Assembly: GCA_964017065.1 (NCBI GenBank)
Contig: OZ024784.1
Location: 3,453,152-3,517,151, forward strand
Reading direction: 5' to 3'
Source: Haliclona indistincta
Lineage: Eukaryota; Porifera; Demospongiae; Haplosclerida; Chalinidae
DNA length: 64,000 nucleotides
The notes under the pieces were generated by a model. It did no database searches and was not told the DNA's origin. It saw only the letters and a list, made by a program, of their open reading frames with translations. Every line of letters begins with the position of its first letter. The first letter of the stretch is position 1. Both the position numbers and the translations under genes were made by a program. This document shows, piece after piece, positions 43,929-55,097 of the stretch.

Positions 43929-44345
43929 CTCAATCAATGAATGTCTGAATTATTAATTTTGTTTTATATTTTGTGAAAAATTAATTTATTTATATGCCTT
44001 ACAGACTGGGTGTTGAATGCCTTTTATAGAATAGCAAGTGCACTGAAAGTCCACTATGGTCTATTTGTTATGAAATGTCTATTTGTTACGAAATACAATG
44101 AAAGAATTGCCGAGGATCATGTGATCTTGGGCTTTGCTAGTTAGCATCATCTACACAAATTACAAGGAGCATTTTGTAGTAAATGTAGTGGTTTGTTTGC
44201 AGGTTGCTCAGCTATAGGTATAGTCAGTGAGCTATGATATGCACCGACATCTCAGCTACCACTCTTCTCTTCTTTTCTCCACACTACGTAAGTGAAACCA
44301 AACATATTGTACTTTATTGTGAGTCTGATCTTTATAAACTCATGT
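43929..44345. other. Spacer before type-B relic 5
   Basis: Shared with 30930-31350 (ACTGGGTGTTGAATGCC, GGGCTTTGCTAGTTAGCATC). No gene supported. Confidence 0.4.
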
Positions 44346-44355
44346 ATACATGTTA

Positions 44356-44610
44356 GGTGATGATATTGTAGTAGCTATGAGTACTACTATACCACTGCTG
44401 TTCTCATAATCACTCCTGGGGGAGCAATGAAGTAATCTTTACTAGCCGAAATCCTGTGTATAGATATCCTTGGAGATGAGAACTGTGTGCCTGAAGCTGT
44501 CTGTGACAAGCTGGCAACTCCTACTGTGTGCACTTGAACTTGATTATGATACAGTAGAGACTGCATTGATATCATTGTGTCAATGTATAGAAGAAGTGGT
44601 TTGTAGATCA
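44356..44610 (+). pseudogene. Type-B receptor relic 5
   Basis: DDIVVAMSTTIPLLF then a stop; a shortened join to EVIFTSRNPVYRYPW-like sequence, ENCVPEAVCDKLATP, then the TVCT frame break and LELDYDTVETALISL. More decayed than relic 4. Confidence 0.5.
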
Positions 44611-44783
44611 AGTATAAAAGTAGTGGTTGAAACGTGCTAACCAGAAAACTATTTTGATAAAAATTTGAAGAGATGAGATGAAAGAGATTGGACACACCAT
44701 TGCATTGTATTACATGTAATGACACACTAACTATGTGATACATGAACTAATCAAAATACATTATATCTGCTTGTTAGTATAGT

Positions 44784-44816
44784 CATAGATAATATTCGTA
44801 GTATATATTATCTATG
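44784..44816. repeat. 33-base imperfect hairpin insertion
   Basis: CATAGATAATAT pairs with ATATTATCTATG around a short centre. Flanked by GTATAGT at 44777-44783 and 44817-44823; other copies read TTAGTATAGTCTAAAACTG with one copy. Confidence 0.75.
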
Positions 44817-45007
44817 GTATAGTCTAAAACTGACTGATCACAAGTTTTTTTACAGCGCAGAAGGTTTTGTTACAGTTGATAAGCAGTACAGTGTTGGCTT
44901 CATCATTATTGTAGTCGTCTATAGTACAGAATAGCAGAACCTGTTAATGGCACTAACCGAACATTCAATGGCACTAGCATTTTCTACACGTTGCACCCAG
45001 GTCCATT

Positions 45008-45083
45008 ATGGCCTTATCTACTTTAACGGCAAAGGCCGCGCTGAGCTTTCTCGCTTCGTATTTGCCCAAGCAGAGATTAAATG
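45008..45083 (+). pseudogene. Sigma-class GST first exon, copy 3 (orphan, deleted)
   Basis: Reads M-A-LIYFNGKGRAELSRFVFAQ with loss of SYK relative to the other copies; the conserved N-terminal Tyr region is damaged. No further exons. Confidence 0.65.
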
Positions 45084-45298
45084 CATTTATTTTCTAGGAC
45101 CAGTGTAAAATTTTTCTGGCTTGCAGAATTGAGATACAATTGAGCAACAAAAGCAGTTCTTCACAAAACAGGAATTCTGTTGACTTTCGGTGCAGCATCT
45201 TTTGGCTGCTACTGAGAGGTTTGCAAACAGCAGTTACAGCACTTCTCTTGGTCAGTACTATGATCATAGTACTGTCTTGTGTTCTATCTGCAGATGAT

Positions 45299-46018
45299 TT
45301 ATAGGACACGATGTCGCACTGCATAAGTTGCAAGGGCTGAGTCAGATAGACAAGAGAGCCTGTCGTATGAAGTAGCCTTGAGGTGAGTGCGGCGATCATC
45401 ATGGAGATCATTCTTGATAAAATCAATTGCAGAGGTGCTGCGAGTCTTCTGTGCTGCAGATGGGAGCTTGGAGTTGTTGAGCAGACAGTATTTCTGAGGG
45501 TCAGTCATTTCGAATGCAGGGTCTGTGATGTACCCAGAGTCTCCGTTGGAGAGAGGGAGCGAGACCGTCAAGGTGTATTTCGACCGAATCTGGCTAGTCT
45601 CCACCTCCTCTTCGTCTTCTTGACTTTCACAGTCACTCTCAGCAATCACTTCCAAACTCTGCCTCTTCTCCTGCTCTTGGAAAACAATCTCATCGACTTC
45701 AGCGGTCACGCTAGCTACCCGCTGCTCTATGGCTCTTCCTTCAGTGCGTAGTGAGCTGAGGTTGCCGCGGATTGAATCCAGCTCTTCTGTGAGGCGCGCC
45801 AGAGCGTCCTCGTGAGAGTCTCTTTTTGATCCCTTTCGCCAGCCACTGAAGATAGCCATGATTGATCTAGTCTCGGGCTTTGGAGCGGTGCTGTTCTTGG
45901 GCAGAGACTTGGTTTTGATGTCGTTGTAGTTGCGTCCTCCTCGTCTGAAGTTGCTTCCCAGAGTCGAGGCACGGGGACGGCTGGTGTCGTTAAATGGCAT
46001 AGCAACGAGTGTAGACAT
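45299..46018 (-). CDS. Single-exon coiled-coil protein, copy 3 (239 aa)
   Basis: Starts ATG at 46018 (MSTLVAMPFNDTSRPR). Belongs to the second sequence pair with copy 4 (KNSTAPKPETRSIMAIFSG, WRKGSKRDS). The frame is open; the central coiled coil and acidic run are unchanged. TATA box at 46109-46115. In this pair an extra 18 bases lie in the 5' leader (ACTGATTAGTTTTGCTAC). Confidence 0.75.
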   Translation of the reverse strand: MSTLVAMPFNDTSRPRASTLGSNFRRGGRNYNDIKTKSLPKNSTAPKPETRSIMAIFSGWRKGSKRDSHEDALARLTEELDSIRGNLSSLRTEGRAIEQRVASVTAEVDEIVFQEQEKRQSLEVIAESDCESQEDEEEVETSQIRSKYTLTVSLPLSNGDSGYITDPAFEMTDPQKYCLLNNSKLPSAAQKTRSTSAIDFIKNDLHDDRRTHLKATSYDRLSCLSDSALATYAVRHRVL

Positions 46019-46108
46019 TCTCTTTGGATAACTGATTAGTTTTGCTACAAGAGAATTTTCTGATCTTGGATCTGGCAAGAAGTGAAGCTCACTGCGCAAC
46101 TAGACCGC

Positions 46109-46115
46109 TTTTATA
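46109..46115 (-). promoter_or_regulatory. TATA box of coiled-coil gene copy 3
   Basis: GGTATAAAAGC on the minus strand; the same context as the other copies. Confidence 0.6.
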
Positions 46116-46860
46116 CCGGGTCGCGAGGAACGAGGAAATAAGAACGTCACATTTATAGTAGTACACCTTATGTGGTGTGTTTTTCAATAATACAAAGTGA
46201 TCATCGTCTATTTTATATCCTTCAACATTATCAGCAACTTTATAATTATTATCCATAATTTTTGACCTAACTGACATAGCGGATAGCGATTCCATTGGGC
46301 CGATTGGCAGGGCAGTAAAAACAAGATGGCTACATTCAAGAAAGTTAAGAAAATGCTATTTTTGTCTAGTGTTAGCTGTTTGTAACTAAGTTTGTGCGAT
46401 TTGCCTGATTTAAGTCGCTGTGTGATGAATGGCGTTTGTTTGTTTACAAGATTGTTGACTTGCTGGCGTCGCCAAAATATTATGCCAGGTTGGGCGGAAA
46501 ACAAGATGGCGGATACACCAGACTGAAAACAAGTTAATCGCTTATTTATCTTCTCTCGTAAGATCTCACGGTATTTTAATCATCTGGTGTTCATGCTGAT
46601 GGGTAAGCGCTTGCTATTAATTCCGTCAAGAAAACATGTTGATACGCCGAAAAACAACATGGCGTCTCGTCAGGAGGCAAAATTACGGCACGCTCATATC
46701 TTCGCCGTACGGGCGTCTCAATCGATTCTATGATCTAACCTTCTGAGGCGTCTTAGACGATATTTTCGAAGCCAAAGAGACTTTTAACAACATCAGAAAC
46801 TAAGTCTAAGGTAGTAAACCAGAGTTCATGTGGTCACCTGTTTGTTCATCTTCTTTCTTC

Positions 46861-47019
46861 TTATTCTTCTCCAGCCAGCCTAGCGAAGACATTCACATCC
46901 CTCTGAGCAAGTTTTCGACAACCACATCTTCCTGTCAAGCATCCTGTTCTACATCTGCATCTTTTGTTAGCAAACCCACCATTTTGGCAACTCCACTCTG
47001 GTTCTCTTTGCTGTCCCAC
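46861..47019 (-). pseudogene. Cys-rich (CXC-like) protein fragment, copy 1
   Basis: Frame bounded by stops: EPEWSCQNGGFANKRCRC then RTGCLTGRCGCRKLAQRD. The CRC...C...CGC spacing resembles CXC-type zinc-binding Cys clusters. Only the end of a protein is present; family not certain. Confidence 0.4.
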
Positions 47020-47201
47020 TCAATTGAAACTATGCCATAATCCACATTCAAAGTATGCTGTGGCAAACTCTGAATGTGGAGGGGTCAGTTATAGTAATAG
47101 TATAGTGAGTAGTATAATTATAGTGAGTAGACTAGTAATGCTGACTACATAGAGGGGTTTGAAATGGTATTTCTTCGCCTTCTATTTGGAGATCTAGGGT
47201 C

Positions 47202-47549
47202 TTAGGGATTTTTGTCTGTAGCTTTGGTTTGTGTAAAGTATACGCTTTTACATTCCTTTACACAACACTTTTTCTCATGCATTCTTTTCTCCCACCTAGG
47301 AGTATGGCTACTGGGATTTGCAGCTACTCGATGAACGTCATCTCTGCACAGTTGACAGACCACGTCATCTTCTGTAATCCCATACTGGCTAACTGTAAAA
47401 TATGCTTGACTGCTGTGCCATGTACTCACTCTACTCATATGAGTGTGGCTGACCTCACATAACACACAAGCCAACTGTTCTACTTGCAGCTGATCTTGTG
47501 TGTACTGATCACAGTTCTGTGCATCATATGAGAGCTGTCTTCTTGACAT
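47202..47549 (-). pseudogene. Zinc-finger-like protein fragment, copy 1 (115 aa)
   Basis: Starts MSRRQLSYDAQNCDQ. Cys pairs LACVLC, VVCQLCRDDVHRV and CCVKEC with a basic SSHTPRWEKR between them suggest a treble-clef-type zinc-binding region. Flanking exons are not recognised and no promoter is seen. The duplicate at 57352 is longer at the N terminus by 25 in-frame residues, so the true start is unclear. Could be a piece of a mobile-element or multigene-family protein. Confidence 0.4.
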
Positions 47550-48170
47550 TGGACCTTTACTAGACTGTAGTAATGTAAAATAGTATTTTTAGTCACAACG
47601 CATGGTATCAACAATTCCAGCTACAAAACTCGGTATAATAAAAAATTATCTTAAAATTTACTAACGGGAACAATTTAAAAATTGGTAGTAGATGCAACTA
47701 CATGTCTACTTCGTGCACCAAAAGTTTGATACAGCCTGGCTTATCATAAAAAATTTCCTGACGGCTTTTAGCTAGGTTGTCGACGTTCACGTATGCAGAC
47801 CTCAGCGGCGCTGTGTTTATAATAATAGAGCTCTGAATTTTGGTCAAGTTTAAGGGTAGTGAAATTGCATTGCAGAAATGAAATAATTTAAGATCAACTA
47901 CAAGCAGTTGAAAGTTTTTCTAGCGAGCGCCATGGCTAGACGGAAGTGCACGTCCGGTAAAAATAAGAGTGATTAGACTTCCGGTCGTTTGTTGTTAATG
48001 TTCAGTGGTTTCCTGTCATCGATTTCTCCGTTTCCTCATTTCCGTTTCCCATTTCTTATTCGACCTTTTACGACACTGCCTCACGAGATCATGTGAACGA
48101 GAATTCTCCGCATAACTGCAGGTGGTTGATATTTCAATGAAGAATAATGGGCTATGTATGGCAGGTGGCA

Positions 48171-48217
48171 GGAATGTATAATGAGTTCGACTGCGCTCAA
48201 ACTCATTATGCGCTCCT
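48171..48217. mobile_element. 47-base hairpin insertion with 10-base direct repeats
   Basis: TATAATGAGTT pairs with AACTCATTATG; outer ends GGAATG / CGCTCC are imperfect. Flanked by GCAGGTGGCA at 48161-48170 and 48218-48227. The 36-kb and 26-kb paralogues have a single GGCAGGTGGCAATAC or similar. Copied at 58331. Confidence 0.75.
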
Positions 48218-48227
48218 GCAGGTGGCA

Positions 48228-49470
48228 AGAGCACTGACTGATACACAATAAATACATGTAGTACACAATAAATACATGTAGTATACATTGGAAGAGATAC
48301 ATATAGTATGCATTGGAAGAGATACATATAGTATACATTAGAAGAGAGTAAAATAAAAGTGATATCCAATTGAAATCAGTGCAATAATAATAGTTAAAGT
48401 CATATAGATAGCGAACAACCAAATAATAGTTCACCATCAACAGCTACAACCAATAATTGTTTGAAGATGCCCTTGATTGGAAATGCTGCATAAACAAAGT
48501 TGCTGACCATTACAACAAATAGATCAATCATTGGCAGTCTCTTGCTCTCCAACCTTTAGGAACAGCTGTTGATAAATCAATCTCATAATTGGGCTTCACA
48601 AATAGAATCCTGTCATCTGCACTGAACTAATTATTACTACTTGTTTGCCGGATAAATTAATAACCACAAAGTTTCACTTACATGTATACAGGAAACTAGC
48701 ATGATGTACATCATGGTGTTTCTCTCTTCAATTTTACTTTGTGATTAAAATAAAATTATGTCAAAAAAGCAATAGGTAATGGGCGCCAGTTAGCTCATAT
48801 ACTTTTCTAGGAAACTACATGAAATCTGACAGTAGTGCCTAGCAAATAAATAAAAAAACGGCATACCTCTCATGTTTTGGTAGACATCCCTCAGCATAGG
48901 GAGCATAATGTTTTGTAGACACATTAGGAACTACCACTTGAGTTTGTAGTAAACACTGTAAAACCAACAAGAACTCAGTGGAAACCCATGAATACATATA
49001 AGAGGGGTTTTCTCTACTGCACATGGAGTTGCTATGTAACTTGGCATGTAAAGGCTGACTGCAGTGCACTGCAATTATAGGTTAATTACACACAAGATTA
49101 CATAACTTGATCCAGTACTCACACACACTGCTTGTTCTATATTACCTTAACACTTTACGTCAAAAATGGTCAGATAAAACAAAGCATCTTATTACAAGCT
49201 TGAGTAAGTATTATTTTGTGAGTAGTTATACTTACTGACAACCCCATACACTGTGTGACCCAGGCTAAGGGAATTGGCTATACAAGGAGCATTATTGTAG
49301 TAAATGTAGTGGTTTGTTTGCAGGTTGCTGTAAGTGTAGTGAGCTATGATATGCACCAACAATCTCAGCTACCACTCTTCTCTTCTTTTCTCCACACTAC
49401 GTGAGTGAAACCAAAATATTGTACTTTATTGTGAGCATGATCTTTATTAACTGATTTTGTGTACATGTTA
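48228..49470. other. Intergenic region, no gene seen
   Basis: Contains short tandem repeats of ATACATGTAGTACACAATAA and ACATATAGTATGCATTGGAA (48241-48345), otherwise sequence shared with 36.4-37.7 kb. No supported coding region or RNA gene. Confidence 0.5.
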
Positions 49471-49474
49471 GGTG

Positions 49475-49780
49475 ATGGATGATATTGTAGTAGCTATGAG
49501 TACTACTATACTACTGCTGTTCTCATAATCACTCCTGGGATAGCTGTGAATTTGCTGTGCTAAGAAAATTCTCATAAAAGGAGCAACGAGGTGATCTTTA
49601 CCAGCCCAAATCCAGATATCTTTTAGACAATAGAGGTGAGAACTGTGTGCCCGAAGCTGTCTGTGATAAACTGGCAACTCCACTCGAACTTGATTATGAT
49701 ACAGTAGAGACTGCATTTATATCATTGTGTCAATGTATAGAAAAAGTGGTTGTAGTAGATCAAGTATAAAAGTAGTGGTT
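49475..49780 (+). pseudogene. Type-B receptor relic 6
   Basis: DDIVVAMSTTILLLF then a stop; AVNLLC-like frame loss, KILIKGATR, then DNRGENCVPEAVCDKLATP directly joined to LELDYDTVETAFISL. The NPVY region is deleted (CCCAAATCCAGATATC). Confidence 0.5.
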
Positions 49781-50092
49781 GAAACATGCTAACCATAAAA
49801 CTATTTTGATAAAAATTTGAAGTGATGAGATGAAAGAGATTGGACACACCGTTGCATTGTATTACATGTAATGACACACTAACTATGTGATACATGAACT
49901 AATCATTATATCTGCTTGTTAGTATAGTCTAAAACTGACTGATCACAAGTTTGTTTACAGTAGAGAAGGTTTCGTTACAGTTGATAAGCAGTACAGTGTT
50001 GGCTTCATCACTACTGCAGTCGTCTATAGTACAGAGTAGCGGAACCTGTTAGTTGCTGCTGATAATCAAGATAGCTAGCTGTTCACACTGCA

Positions 50093-51465
50093 ATGAAGAG
50101 TGTTTTGGTAATAGTTTGCTTGATTGCTGTTGGAAAAATGTCAGCTGGTAAGCTACTGTAGCTAGATTATTATTTTAGCTATTATTTATTTGATAGGAGA
50201 CTGTTCTGTTCCTTTCATGATTGGAGACTTTGGTGATTGCTCAGCTAGGTAAACTTAACACAGCAGCATACATTTACAATGTTTTGGTTTTTCTCTTCTA
50301 GATCAGTGGCACAAACCTATTTCAGTGACTCTATTAACATCCTAGCATGCCGGTTGTTTGGCGATTTGGATTTCAACTCTACTAATTCTACCAACTCATG
50401 GCCCAATATAACAGATACTTGTATACAACAGTTAGACCTTGACATTAGAGCGTTCTTTTATCATACCACTGTCAGAGGACTAGGCCTACCACTAATAGCA
50501 GCACAGTGTCAGATATATGAACAAATTATGCAATGCAGAATGGATTGCTTACTAACCTTTCTCTTCTCTGGTGGTAATATGGATTTGTTAGGCTATATTC
50601 ACCTGAGAGCCATTAGCTGCAATGAAACGCTGTTCAACACAAGTATTGACACCATATTCAATAATGCAAACAATATCCAACCCAGTTTTGTACCAAGACA
50701 ATTGGTCAGAGGTAAAATTATCCTTTACTCATTTCTCTCTAGTTTTCTCTTATCTGTTTTAGTATCTGTGACAGTACCAGTATCTACTACCATCTTCCCA
50801 ATACTGTCATCTTCCAACGTCATGCCTTCAGCTATCTCATCTTCATCCACCTCCATCACTGTTCTTACAACTGTTGTTCATCCAAAAATTTCTACAACAG
50901 TACTATCCACCACCACTTCTATACAACACTCCACTTCCTCCACTGTTCCTTCGCCATCACAATTAGCCAACAGTGAGTACTTACTGTCTAATCATCTAAT
51001 ATCATCTTAAATGTCAACACAGATTCAGAAACCTGATAAAACTAACAATGTCTCTATTGCTCAGGTGGTGCTGATGTTAGTATTTTAGCTGTCTTCGGTA
51101 CTGTTGTTGCTGTTCTTATCATTATTGCTCTTGGGACAACCCTGACACTTGTTGTGGTGTTGATAAGGCACAAAACACACACACACAAAGTGAGTTCTAT
51201 ACAACTGTATTGATCAATTGCAAGTTTCTCTTTATTAGAAGACACGGATGAGAACTCTCAAGGAAGAAGCAGTGGCGTCATCCCCACCAACCCCAATCCC
51301 GTGTATGGGTGCTTGCCAGACAATAAAGCAGAGATTCTGGTTGATACAAATGTTGCCTATGAAGGATCTAAAGCTCTTTTTAACATTGAACCAGTCTACG
51401 ATACAGTGGACACTGAACCGAATTACGATATAGTGAACACTATTTCCATGGTTTCCACCCCATAA
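50093..51465 (+). CDS. Tyrosine-tail receptor copy 8, tail in alternative frame
   Basis: Exons: 50093-50147, 50197-50248, 50302-50711, 50763-50972, 51065-51189, 51239 onward. The (AC)n tract at the end of the TM exon is two bases longer than normal, so exon 6 is read in a second frame that stays open for about 65 codons to a TAG at 51431-51433 (348 residues; tail TRMRTLKEEAVASSPP...QWTLNRITI) and contains none of the tyrosine motifs. The normal-frame tail to 51465 remains undamaged. The ectodomain and helix are intact; the variable stretch is LDLDIRAFFYHTTV, LGLPLIAAQ, nearly the same as copy 1. Intron 3 is 51 bases, in frame and without stops. Confidence 0.72.
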
Positions 51466-51699
51466 TGACATGTTTATTGATCTGGCTCTGTGATTGAACT
51501 GATAAAGTGTTTGTCATCTTTTGCAGTTATTAATAGACTAGTGTAGTGCTGGTCATCACAGTGAAGCTTGCTTGTTCAAAGAGTACTGATACTAGCTTCA
51601 ATCCAATAATGTTTACTGGTTGCATTTATTTTTAGCGCAACAAACTTTGCGGCTAAGTGCAAGTGACACTATGATTTTAACATGACAGCAAGTCGAGTG

Positions 51700-52470
51700 A
51701 ATGCCCGAACCACTATACTACCTATACAGCTGATTGCAGCATACTTGGAGAGGTGTGGTGATGACCAAAAATACGAGTCTGTTTGTCAAAAACTGACACT
51801 ATCTGGTATACCAATGGGTCCTGAAAGAAAGGGAAATGGTGAGAGAAGGAGATAGAGTAATCTGTCTACAGCTGTTGTGTCTTTCAGAGCCAGTCCAAGA
51901 ACCATTTGACGGTTTTTAAGACTGCCGTTAAAAGTTTATAATACTAAAGCATACTTTAGAGTGTACTACTGTAACACCACTGGAGTTGGTACCACCTCTG
52001 TACCATTTCTTATTGGTGTTCTCTTGCTTCCTCCTCCATTGGCATTCCTCATGTTGCTCCCAGCATATGTTGTTGGCGAGATGTAAATTGAAATGTGTCT
52101 TGTAACAGTTGTTGAACTGGTTCCAGTGGGTGCACTGCAGTCAAAGATTGGTCTCAGAAACTCACTGTTCCTTCTCTTCCCTGGGTGTCATCTGCTAGGA
52201 GCTATCTTTTTCTTCTTTACCTTCCTTTTCCTCTGTTTTTTCAAGAAGAATCAGCAGAGGAGCTCTAGTCGTGTCAGTATGACATTACCAGAGAAACAAG
52301 GACTCCTTTCAGATAGTGATGAAGAAAAAGAGGAAAAGGAGAAAATGTTGAAGACCCAGGGCCTGAAGAGAGTATGCTTGACTGGGGTATTCGAATAAGA
52401 CGAGAGGATCACACAGTACAACACCTCACAGCACGACGCATTGGTAGTATGGTTCTCACCAAGTTCATGA
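51700..52470 (+). pseudogene. Spinster-like MFS relic 5
   Basis: The N-terminal piece PIQLIAAYLERCGDD and LTLSGIPMGPERKG show the same internal deletion as relic 4. 3' part: YNTKAYFRVYYC, LLLPPPLAFLMLLPAYVV, GAGATGTAA stop for Trp, VPVGALQSKIGLRNSLF, FFTFLFLCFFKKNQQRSS, MTLPEKQGLLSDSDEEKE with a frame shift near the end. Confidence 0.72.
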
Positions 52471-52863
52471 CTCAATCAATGAATGTCTGAATTATCTATG
52501 TTTTATGTCTTGTTAAGTATCTTTGTGAAAGTTAACTTAGTAAGTAAACTAGAGACCTATTATGATGCAGTTTAGTTGAAACTCACAATAGTGGGTACAA
52601 GTTCACTTGGTTATCAATGGGTCTGAAACATTTCTGAGACCTTGATGTTGATAAAGTATAAAACACACTTACAAAGTGAGTAAAGTTGTGTACTTATAAA
52701 CTGGCATTTATTTTCAAGAAACTCTCATAATAATGGTGCCATTATAATACTACCAGTATACTATATTCAATACCCAATTCAATACTGCGGTCGTCTATAG
52801 TACAGAGTAGTGGAACCTGTTAGTTGCTGCTGATAATCAAGATAGCTAGTTGTTCACACTGCA
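52471..52863. other. Receptor upstream region with deletions
   Basis: A shortened variant of the 18132-18560 spacer. No gene supported. Confidence 0.4.
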
Positions 52864-53616
52864 ATGAAGAGTGTTTAGGTAATAGTTTGCTTGATTGCTG
52901 TTGGAAAAATGTCAGCTGGTAAGTTACTGTAGCTAGATTATTATTTTATTTGTTACTGCTAATATTTAGCATGTTCTGTTCCTTTCATTATTGGAAGCTT
53001 TGGTGATTGCTCTGCAAGGTAAACTAAACACAGGAGCATACATTTACAATGTCTTTCTCTTCTAGCTCAGTAGCACTAACCAATTTCAATGACTCTATTA
53101 ACATCCTAGCATGCCGGTTGTTTGGTGATTTGGATTTCAACTCTACTAATTCTACCAACTCATGGCCTGATATAACAGATACTTGTATACAACAGTTAGA
53201 GATTGACATTAGAGCGTTCTTGTATCGTTCCACTGTCAGAGGACCAGGCCAACCACTATCAGCAGCACTGTGTCATATATATGAACAAACTATGCAATGC
53301 AAAATTGATTGCTTACTAACCTTTCTCTTCTCTGGTGGTTCTATTAAGTTATTTGGCTATATTCACCTGAGAGGCATTAGCTGCAATGAAACGCTGTTCA
53401 ACATAAGTATGAACACAAGACACGGATGAGAACTCTCAAGGAAGGAGAAGTGCAGGCATCCCCACCAACCCTAATCCTGTGTATGGAAGCTTGCCAGACA
53501 ATGAAGCAAAGATTCTGGTTGATACAAATGTTGCCTATGAAGGATCTAAAGCTCTTTCTAACACTGAACCAGTCTATGATACAGTGGACACTGTTTCCAT
53601 GGTTTCCACCCCATAA
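52864..53616 (+). pseudogene. Tyrosine-tail receptor copy 9, truncated with stop in signal peptide
   Basis: Exon 1 (from 52864) reads ATG AAG AGT GTT TAG: a TTG codon has become TAG. Exon 3 starts about 53068 and is open through CNETLFN, then joins straight to the start of exon 6 (AAGACACGG) near 53415, as in copies 3 and 5 but a few bases further along and without the CNETL deletion. The normal tail frame lacks the DYDIV repeat and ends TAA at 53616. Confidence 0.85.
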
Positions 53617-53938
53617 TGACATATTTATTGATCTGGCTCTGTGATTGAACTGATGAATTGTTTTGCAATAATTAATATACTAGTGTAGTGCTGGTCATCA
53701 CAGTGAAGCTTGCTTGTTCAAATATCACTGATACTAGCTTCAATCCAATGTTTACTGGTTGCATTTATTTTCAGTGCAACAAGCTTTGTAATTTTTTTAG
53801 GCTACGTGCAAGTGACACTATGACTTTAACATGACAACAAGTCAAGTAAGTGTCCGAACCACTTACTACTATAGAACTAGAGCATGTGTAGCACCTGGCC
53901 CCTCCCCGCATTTTCTACACATTGCACCCAGATCCATT

Positions 53939-54027
53939 ATGGCCAGCTACAAACTTATCTACTTTAACGGCAAAGGCCGGGCTGAGCTTTCTTGCTTCGT
54001 ATTTGCCCAAGCTGAGATTAAATGCAT
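53939..54027 (+). pseudogene. Sigma-class GST first exon, copy 4 (orphan)
   Basis: MASYKLIYFNGKGRAELSCF then VFAQAEIK; same context as copies 1 and 2, no downstream GST exons. Confidence 0.7.
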
Positions 54028-54239
54028 TTATTTTTGAGGACTAGTGTAAAATTTTTCTGGCTAGCAGGATTGAGATACAATTGAGCAACAAAAGCAGTTC
54101 TTCACAAAACAGGAATTCTGTTGACTTTCAGTGCAGCATCTTTTGGCTGCTACAGAGAGGTTTGCAAACAGCAGTTACAGCACTTCTCTTGGTCTGTACT
54201 ATGATCATAGTACTGTCTTGTGTTCTATCTGCAGATGAT

Positions 54240-54959
54240 TTACAGGATACGATGTCGCACTGCATAAGTTGCAAGGGCTGAGTCAGATAGACAAGAGAGC
54301 CTGTCGTATGAAGTAGCCTTGAGGTGAGTGCGGCGATCATCATGGAGATCATTCTTGATAAAATCAATTGCAGAGGTGCTGCGAGTCTTCTGTGCTGCAG
54401 ATGGGAGCTTGGAGTTGTTGAGCAGACAGTATTTCTGAGGGTCAGTCATTTCGAATGCAGGGTCTGTGATGTACCCAGAGTCTCCGTTGGAGAGAGGGAG
54501 CGAGACCGTCGAGGTGTATTTCGACCGAATCTGGCTAGTCTCCACCTCCTCTTCGTCTTCTTGACTTTCACAGTCACTCTCAGCAATCACTTCCAAACTC
54601 TGCCTCTTCTCCTGCTCTTGGAAAACAATCTCATCGACTTCAGCGGTCACGCTAGCTACCCGCTGCTCTATGGCTCTTCCTTCAGTGCGTAGTGAGCTGA
54701 GGTTGCCGCGGATTGAATCCAGCTCTTCTGTGAGGCGCGCCAGAGCGTCCTCGTGAGAGTCTCTTTTTGATCCCTTTCGCCAGCCACTGAAGATAGCCAT
54801 GATTGATCTAGTCTCGGGCTTTGGAGCGGTGCTGTTCTTGGGCAGAGACTTGGTTTTGATGTCGTTGTAGTTGCGTCCTCCTCGTCTTAAGTTGCTTCCC
54901 AGAGTCGAGGCACGGGGACGGCTGGTGTCGTTAAATGGCACAGCAATGTGTGTAGACAT
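54240..54959 (-). CDS. Single-exon coiled-coil protein, copy 4 (239 aa)
   Basis: Starts ATG at 54959 (MSTHIAVPFNDTSRPR). Close to copy 3, with HIA for LVA and NLRRGG for NFRRGG. Fully open; central coiled coil and acidic run conserved. TATA box at 55050-55056. A 1.2-kb insertion begins about 40 bases upstream of that TATA box, so its upstream regulation may differ from copy 3. Confidence 0.75.
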   Translation of the reverse strand: MSTHIAVPFNDTSRPRASTLGSNLRRGGRNYNDIKTKSLPKNSTAPKPETRSIMAIFSGWRKGSKRDSHEDALARLTEELDSIRGNLSSLRTEGRAIEQRVASVTAEVDEIVFQEQEKRQSLEVIAESDCESQEDEEEVETSQIRSKYTSTVSLPLSNGDSGYITDPAFEMTDPQKYCLLNNSKLPSAAQKTRSTSAIDFIKNDLHDDRRTHLKATSYDRLSCLSDSALATYAVRHRIL

Positions 54960-55049
54960 TCTCTTTGGATAACTGATTAGTTTTGCTACAAGAGAATTTT
55001 CTGATCTTGGATCTGGCAAGAAGTGAAGCTCACTGCGCAACTAGACCGC

Positions 55050-55056
55050 TTTTATA
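55050..55056 (-). promoter_or_regulatory. TATA box of coiled-coil gene copy 4
   Basis: GGTATAAAAGC on the minus strand; the same context as the other copies. Confidence 0.6.
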
Positions 55057-55097
55057 CCGGGTCGCGAGGAACGAGGAAATAAGAACGTCACATTTAT

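Larger units (their letters stand above)
46312..49570. repeat. Segmental duplication block A (partner 56463-59730)
   Basis: Near-identical over about 3.3 kb with the block at +10.15 kb, including both Cys-rich fragments and the 47-base hairpin at 48171. Differences are single bases and small indels (for example AATAATATAGTGAG versus AATAGTATAGTGAG). The start carries several AAGATGGC motifs (46324, 46505) and ACATGGCGTC (46658), as at promoters, but no gene start could be confirmed. Confidence 0.85.

Noticed and set aside
46019..46099. N-terminal extension of coiled-coil copies 3 and 4
   Set aside because: It requires a TTG start close to the predicted transcription start; the conserved ATG after the TATA box explains all four copies.
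47229..47462. Plus-strand frame opposite the zinc-finger-like fragment
   Set aside because: The opposite strand has the Cys-pair motifs; this frame has none and is a shadow.
48016..48440. Minus-strand frames rich in YMYLFQCILYV-type repeats (also at 26.6, 36.2 and 58.2 kb)
   Set aside because: They translate short AT-rich tandem repeats (ACATATAGTATGCATTGGAA) and differ in frame between paralogues.
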